Below, in pieces: positions 58,057-64,000 of a stretch of 64,000 nt of DNA (position 1 is its first letter; every line of letters starts with the position of its first letter). Source of the DNA: Pholiota molesta (lineage: Eukaryota > Basidiomycota > Agaricomycetes > Agaricales > Strophariaceae); contig JACGCK010000054.1 of assembly GCA_014925825.1 (NCBI GenBank), positions 62,001 through 126,000 of the forward strand, read 5' to 3'. The notes beneath the pieces were generated by a model, which did no database searches, was not told the DNA's origin, and saw nothing but the letters and a program-made list of their open reading frames with translations. The translations under genes were made by a program, and so were the position numbers.

Positions 58057-59403
58057 TTAAGTTCTGGCTCCCATGGTGGTCGCATCGCTCCATTCTTCTT
58101 GACCATTCTGCTTGAAAAACTCCTGTAAGAGTACCGGGGCTATACCTCTAGGGTAATACACGTCTCCTGAGCTCTCTTGCGTTGCGTCAAGGGTTTCCCT
58201 CGAACTCAAGTGTCGATTATCAGCAAATGATGGATCAGAATTTGCAGGGATAGCTGCCGGGGTTGGGACGGGAGGAGGTAGCCTCCATGTGCCAGAGCGA
58301 GGAGAGAAAAAGCTAGACGTTTTTCTCTCAGAGAGGAAAGAGCGAAAATGCGAATCCTCGAAAGCATCATCGGGAAGTGGACATCTGGGGATAGGCGGTA
58401 AGGATGGATCATGCAATCCGAGTTCCGGGTCCGGATCCTCATAGAAATACCCATCAACGTCCTGGAAGAATATTCAGATATTTATTGCATGAATTAGATC
58501 AAATGGTCTCACATTTTCGGGGGAACCTAACAGTGAACCGACCCAAGGAATGGAACCTCGTGAAGGCCCACCTTCCCAAGGATTTGAGGGACGGTCCCAG
58601 CGATGACGGTCCTCCCAGGGAGAAACTGAGTATTGCGTCGAATCAAGACGTGGGCCACAAAAAGATCCCTCCGGATCCTCCTCATTGAACACCTCTTTCT
58701 CTGGCATCTTCTCGGCCGCGTATTGGCGTCCGTTTTTGAGGGCGTCCTGGCGTTCTTTGAGTGTTGAAACAAAGTCGTATTGGTTCATGATGTCCGCAAA
58801 GAATTCGGCGCCAGCTTCTGCTTCCAAGTCGTTTGGCGACGATCGATAGAGAGTATTACGGCTAGGACGGCGTTTGAGATCATCTTTTGTTTTCATGGGA
58901 CTTCCATAGCCATACGAAAATTCGAGATTAACAATAGGCATGCGTGGAGCGCCCACGGGGCAAGAGACAGCTCGGTCAAGGTCAAGGGCAAGTAAGGCCT
59001 CATCAGAGCCAGATGAGGCCGGGTCCTCTTCTCTAACGGGAGACGCTTCGTCTCCTCTCTTGGTTCTCCTTGTACCGCTAGGATTTCCTCGCGTGAACCG
59101 GTAACCTGGATGAACTTTCATGTGGTTCGCTTTTTCTTCGTCTGCCATCTTGACCCAAGGTTCTTTCTCCTGAGCACTCATTTTGCGCCAGATGCTCCCG
59201 ACAATTCTAGAAATGTTGCGATGATCTTTTTCCACAGACCGCGGAATTTTCTTTTGTCGGACAAAGTCGCATCGAAAGAGAATGAATGCGTTTCGAGGAC
59301 GAGAAACATGGCCGGGAGGTTGTCTTCGAGCGTGCGATTTCTTCGATGGATCCGGCGGCGTATACGTAGGCTCCGGTAAATTCAATTTAGAGGTCGATAG
59401 CAT
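58057..59403 (-). CDS. HMG-box (MATA-type) transcription factor
   Basis: Two exons, 58513-59403 and 58057-58461, separated by a 51-nt GT-AG intron; 431 residues with an intact frame. The HMG box covers about residues 34-103: SRPRNAFILFRCDFVRQKKI, HRNISRIVGSIWRKM, EKEPWVKMADEEKANHMKVH and PGYRF. It is of the sequence-specific MATA/Sox-like class, with a single box. The rest is low complexity, with Ser/Pro and acidic stretches likely to act in regulation. Related fungal factors control mating and sexual development (Ste11/Prf1-type, and pcc1 or exp1-like in mushrooms). Which one this represents cannot be decided from sequence. It should be nuclear. Confidence 0.9.
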
Positions 59404-60416
59404 TGGAGATGGAGTTCAGAATGGGGTATGTAGAGCCTAAAGCGAGACACGGGATCCAAATTGGACGATTTACCAGCAATTTGATGTCAGACCTGCGGTC
59501 GCCTTCTATAGCGGAGTGAATTAAATATGGCGCCAAAGATAGTTCCGCAAGAGAAAGGCGCCAAAGTGAGCGCTGAGATGGCAGAGAAAGAGCACGATTG
59601 TAAAGAGGCTAAAGCAGGTATCATAAAGAGGCTTTGTAAAGACTTCTCCCGATCTTTGTTGCTAGTGCACACGTTGCAGCTGAGTATAAGCCCCTTGGAA
59701 ATCTCATCATCAAATCTTTCCATTAGAGCAGTCCAAGCGAATAGAAATCCAAAAATGAAACAACCCTACAAGCGCCTGACGGAACTTCGTGTTTGAACCA
59801 GTCGGCGGGCACTCGAAAACATTACCACAAGCCGCCTAGCATGACTGCCACTGTCAAAGGGTTTCTTATTGAATATTTCCACTAATTTATTGGGAGAGAT
59901 CTACCTTCCCGATACAGAACAAAATTCATTGTCAGCCTGATATCCGTCGTGCAATTGAAGCTCAGCGACTACAACGGCGAGCTTGCTTTAAGTCGGAAGG
60001 AGAAGACAAGGAGAAAAACAGGGTTGCGTCGGGTGTTCAAAATTAGATTTCTCATTGTTCTCTCTTTTTGGGTTGAATCGGTCCCAGTATTATCTCCATC
60101 CGTGGGTATTATCATGCCTTATAACAGGAACCATAGCCCTGTCGGTTTCCCAGGGGAGTATCTCAGCGGTCGAGCTGAACGAAGTCTTCTACATTCTCAC
60201 CAAAAAAACACACAAGGTATGACACAATTCGGGTCCAAATGAATTACTTGATGCAGACATGCTGGATATCTGGGCTGCGATTTAGGTGCCACCGTTGCTC
60301 CAGGGTGGCCAGACTATCAGTGGTGAACAAGTTGATTTTCTTGAGGAACACAAGGGCGATTGAGTACCTATGGAGATCGTGATCGACATACTAATACGCG
60401 AATCATAGCTCTCGAA
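59404..60416. other. Intergenic
   Basis: Upstream of the HMG-box gene and downstream of F-box/LRR gene D, both minus. About 1 kb with only unconvincing short frames. It must hold the HMG-box promoter. Confidence 0.4.
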
Positions 60417-61713
60417 TCAAATAATAAAAAAGGGTCGACGAACAGAGTCCTTTTGAAAGACGCCCAACATTACAGGCGCCTCCGAGCCATGGGGATGGGC
60501 CCAACGTTGATACGAATGCTGGGAGTCCGAATAGCGAACTGGCTCCATGTCGATATATTCAAGCCGATGGCAGCTTTCAAATATCGGAGACACCATGGAA
60601 ATATGTCTCTCCCATGTATTGAAAGAGAATGCATCCGTTAGAACGAGTGCGCGAAGGGATGATAGCTTGCAAGTATCTTCAATCTCTCCGGCCTGCAACG
60701 TGAGGATCAGCGCTAATAGCTAGGAACGTGATATCATGTTGCTTTATATGTTGGAGGAAACTCACGTGTAAAGCGACCAGTTCTAGAAATTCAAGTCCTT
60801 GCAAATGGTCCACGATGGCCCTTAGAGAGGGTCTTAAATAACAGCCTTCAAAGGATAATGCCTTCAGGCAGCGTAAGGGCTCTGAAAGATGTAGCATAGA
60901 GTGTCGCGAGTCGTAACAATCGGGATCCCAAATAACCGTTGCTATCTGGCGATTTGGAAGTAAGGTCTCCATTGTTGCTCCATTTCCTTGCAGGGTAGTC
61001 AGTTTGGGGCAGACGGTGGACGGAGGAGGCTGCCCCTGGTTGTCCAGATATGCCGCAAGTTTTCGGAGCTTTCTCTGCGTGGAGAGAAACGAGAAGAATG
61101 CCCCGACTTCGACATATTGAACGAGATACAAGGCCTCCAACTGAAATTTACACCCGCTGAAAATGAACGGGCTTGAAGCTTCTGCGCTGTGGAAGTTCTT
61201 TATCGGAGATATGACGGAGAGCTCCCGCAAATTTATCATGGCCTTTAGAGCGTCATTAAGTAGAAGGTTTGGAGGGCTACAGACTCTGTCGTTGTAGAGG
61301 CAAGGGAGATGATATTTGTGGACGAGAAGAGCCAATCGATCAACCTTTATCATGGTTCGAAGGAAAGCAAGAAGCGAATTCATGGATAGGGATGCAACCG
61401 AATCGTAAAGCACTCGTTGGGCTTCGAATCTGAACACTGAACTGGTCAGACATAATGCAAGCAACGTCGCGATGTCGGCAGTGTTCTCGATTATAGGTCG
61501 ATAAAGCTCCAATGGAAGGGGTGTCGAGGAAATTTTGGGGATTGGCCATGTTGTGTCTGCGCCTTCATCCTGTAAAACTTTTGGGTTCTGAGAAAAGATG
61601 GTTTGGAATGGATCGTGCCGTTGAGTAATGTAGTTAAAATAGATACTGAACGTACTATGGGCATAGCCGGACTCAAGGTGAGGAGTGGCATTGGCTGAGT
61701 ACTCAGAAAACAT
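60417..61713 (-). CDS. F-box/LRR-like protein D
   Basis: Two exons, 60766-61713 and 60417-60692, with a 73-nt intron; about 407 residues from the ATG at 61713. A degenerate F-box-like segment (TPLPLELYRPIIENTADIAT then LLALCLTSSVFRFEAQRVLY) lies at about residues 66-105. It is followed by irregular leucine-rich repeats typical of mushroom F-box families (LQLEALYLVQYVEVGAF type, LRCLKALSFEGCYL, LSSLRALVLTDAFSF). The frame is intact. Expected role: substrate adaptor of an SCF ubiquitin ligase or a related leucine-rich binding protein. Confidence 0.75.
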
Positions 61714-62641
61714 TAGTTTTTCTTGAGGACTTTGAAAGTGTACTAACAAGCTGGGTGTAATGCATAACGTTCCACAAACGTCTATGTCGTCATAAAATGC
61801 ATCTGAATCTCCAATTTAAAGAATCCCCTGCGGAGCCTGGAGTCCCCGAGGCATGTCAATGAAACTCGGGAGTTCGTAAGAAGCGGCAGGGTCGAGGTTG
61901 AGGTGCACCTCCTATTGGTCCGCAGCGAGGATATGGCCTGCAATCAACCTGCAATGTGCATCAGATGTGCATACTCGCTGATCTAGCCGCTCGGTGCATG
62001 TGACTCACGGCGACGCATTTTCCCAGGACTTCGCCCAGCGCCTAAATTTCATTTTATTAGTTGCTCGTCATCTGAAATGCAATAATCTGCGCTTGAGCCA
62101 GCGCCAAGTGCATAGCTCTTAATAGATGGCACAGATCTTTCACAGTAAGTGTAAAAGATATAGCTACATATTCTTAAAGATATCGAGAGATGGCCTGCCA
62201 GTGCATGCTCGCTCAAATCTAGTCGGCGATGGGCTTGCGCAAGGCGGGAGTGGAGTTGAAGGTCAAGTATCACAAACCTGATGCAAAAGACAGGATTGAT
62301 CTCGCGATTGAAAAATATAATGGGGTAGCACAGAATACCCGTAGCAATATCTGAAGGCATTTGTTGTAGTCAATCGTTAGGGCAAAGATATCTTGGAATT
62401 GATTGAAATTAACTCCCAGTCTCTTCAAAGTTGTACATGTGTTTGAATTCTTGCCTAAATTCATTTCGTTAGTTACTGGTCATCTGAAATGCAATAATCT
62501 GCGCTTGACCCAGCGTCACCAAAAATATCGAAACCCATATCAAGACTCTTCAAGCATCAATCAAAATGAACAACTCGAACAGTCACCGAAGTTGAGCAAT
62601 CAGTAATGGAATTACAATAAGTAGGAATCACTGCAATAATA
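61714..62641. other. Intergenic with a direct repeat
   Basis: No gene recognised. Two imperfect direct copies of about 60 bp occur here and are listed separately. Confidence 0.4.
62043..62517. repeat. Imperfect 60-bp direct repeat, about 410 bp apart
   Basis: The block containing catctgaaatgcaataatct, then gcgcttgagccagcg, at 62043-62103 recurs at about 62456-62516 with few changes (ttagttactggtcatctgaa in the second copy). Both copies lie in the non-coding stretch between two F-box/LRR genes and may mark a local duplication. Confidence 0.65.
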
Positions 62642-63957
62642 TTAGGCAAATGGAGTGCCACAACACCCAAGTCCTAGTCCAGAACTAAGGCAAATACAAT
62701 ACGGTTGCTCTATAAAGGAGTCGAACAAAACCCTTTCTTCAGTTGCATCTATGCTTTCTGGGCAAATTTGAGCTACAACACGTCGCAATTGCTTGGGCGG
62801 TGAGATGTCGCAAATAGGAGAAGCATTTCTTCCCCTGGATCGCGCAATGGGAATAAGATCGGCCAATTTCTGGTCTACCATCTCGACGTGGAGAATGGTC
62901 AAGGAAGGGCAGAGCCACATGGCTTTGCCGTTTTCCGTGGGTTGTGGGTACGAGAGCGCGTCGAAAAAGTGCTGAGTTGACTCAGATTCTCGATTGCGGT
63001 CGTCTTTAATCCAGAGGGAAACGAGGTTGGGAAGACGACCCAGCCATCGGATCAGGTAAGGTAGATCGCCCGGTTGAAGACAATTGATGAGTTCCAGGGT
63101 ATGCAGATTGGTTGGAGTGATTCCGGGCTGGCTCCATTGAACAAGAAGTGGTGTCATTGGAATAAAAGCGGACCATGTAGAAATGAGAGTGATTTTAGAG
63201 AAGGCGCTGATAGTGCACAGAGAAGTCTAGCTGCATATGGCGAGTTCGTGAATCGGAGGGTTTGAAGGTTTGGCAAAAAGATTGTGATGGAAGCTGGTGA
63301 GCGCATTATGCGACGTACGAAATGAAGGTGATCGAGTTCGAGGGTTGATATTTGCGGAATGCGGGATAGGTAGCACTCTAGGTCATCCATGTTCTCACTT
63401 CTAATTCCTTTTTGTTGAAGCCGAAAACGTTTTATTGAGGGTCCGAGGAAGGGTGTAATCCACGAACGATTAAGGTTGATGGCATCGAATGAGTGAGTTT
63501 CTGGAGATGTTTTATCGATTGTTCATGAGAAAACAACGGGATATCATGCTGAATTCTCCTGGATTTCCTCGACATGACAGTCTGAGGTACTCCAAGTTAT
63601 GGTATGTGTCCAGGTTGGACGATAAGAGGTGTTCGGTCGAAACATCCGCGCTAACCCAGTTACTGGATAGTGATACTAGTCGATCGATTATTCCGCGATA
63701 TTCTTGCCAAGTGGTGGGAGGGGATCAAAACAGATAGTGGGGCAGCCTTCGCCTTCGAGATTTGGATTTGAAAATGCGAGCTGGGGTATTTTTCTCGAGG
63801 ATAATAATTCCCCAGAGGCGAGGTGTGGTGTTGATTATGTCTCGCCAAGTCGTGCAGACTAGAGAGACGGATGAATGGAAGTAATACCACAGGAATATAT
63901 TCCTAGCTCAAAGATAGACGCCAATATTTCGGGGGGAGTGTTGCGATAGTGGCCCAT
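62642..63957 (-). pseudogene. F-box/LRR-like protein E, frame broken, near window end
   Basis: Protein-like sequence begins with MGHYRNTPPEILASIFELG (possible ATG at 63957), an F-box. It continues SVSLVCTTWRDIINTTPRLW, FQIQISKAKAAPLSVLI, LEYLRLSCRGNPGEFSM, MDDLECYLSRIPQISTLELD, LPNLQTLRFTNSPYAARLL, LHTLELINCLQPGDLPYLIR and SLTILHVEMVDQKLADLIP to the stop at 62642. Frame changes near 63872, 63800, 63690, 63510 and 63185 (the last in an A-run) each look like a single-base loss, apart from possible introns. The gene may start beyond the window end. Expected SCF adaptor if intact. Confidence 0.55.
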
Positions 63958-64000
63958 CCCGAGCGTGGTGAATCTGTCGGTGAAATTGAGTGAGTAGGAT

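Noticed and set aside
1..64000. tRNA, rRNA, CRISPR, phage or bacterial operon features
   Set aside because: No B-box/anticodon-arm pattern, no regular spacer array and no prokaryotic gene organisation were seen by eye; a covariance-model scan would be decisive for tRNAs.

Overview
The window reads as a gene-dense chromosomal segment of a filamentous basidiomycete, most likely an Agaricomycete. The evidence is many short introns (about 45-75 nt, GT-AG with a CTNAC-like branch site), intron-rich housekeeping genes, several F-box/LRR-type genes of the kind expanded in mushrooms, a multi-HAMP (group III) hybrid histidine kinase, a cytochrome P450, a MATA-type HMG-box factor and a split fungal BRF1 gene. 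No bacterial, viral, rRNA, tRNA or CRISPR signal was seen. I recognise about 21 genes, roughly one per 3 kb.

Layout. 0.7-6.1 kb: a long proline-rich/coiled-coil protein and an F-box-like protein, both on minus. 6.4-7.2 kb: a Rho GTPase (Rho4-like), divergent from the F-box gene. 8.0-11.8 kb: a 14-exon bifunctional lysine-ketoglutarate reductase/saccharopine dehydrogenase. 12.7-15.0 kb: an FAD-dependent (DAO-type) oxidoreductase with an N-terminal signal segment. 15-19.4 kb: gene-poor, with a nested pair of terminal-inverted-repeat elements at 16.75-17.27 kb. 19.4-20.9 kb: a low-complexity Ser/Pro-rich protein. 22.4-24.5 kb: a second F-box protein. 27.2-31.0 kb: a GC-rich nuclear-type protein with broken frames, and the Rab geranylgeranyltransferase beta subunit (BET2). 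31.7-37.4 kb: an APC-family permease and, divergent from it, GPI1/PIG-Q. 37.8-40.8 kb: a third F-box gene (frames broken) and a methyltransferase. 41.6-44.1 kb: a P450. 46.7-52.4 kb: the hybrid histidine kinase. 53.0-54.7 kb: an alkyltransferase-like (ATL) DNA repair protein and a small secreted protein. 55.1-59.4 kb: BRF1 and the HMG-box factor. 60.4-64.0 kb: two further F-box/LRR-like genes.

The genes do not form one pathway; the segment is a mix of housekeeping functions (Rab prenylation, GPI anchor synthesis, Pol III initiation, lysine metabolism, osmosensing) and lineage-specific families. Two properties stand out across genes. First, single-base losses break the reading frame of many otherwise well-conserved genes (kinase, BET2, BRF1, ATL, methyltransferase, permease, F-box genes, secreted protein) with splice sites intact and almost no substitution-type stops. 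This looks more like systematic sequencing or assembly deletion error than true pseudogenes. Second, GC-AG introns and very small exons (9, 10, 15 and 22 nt) recur. Where I give exon coordinates they come from matching splice sites to a continuous, family-consistent reading frame.
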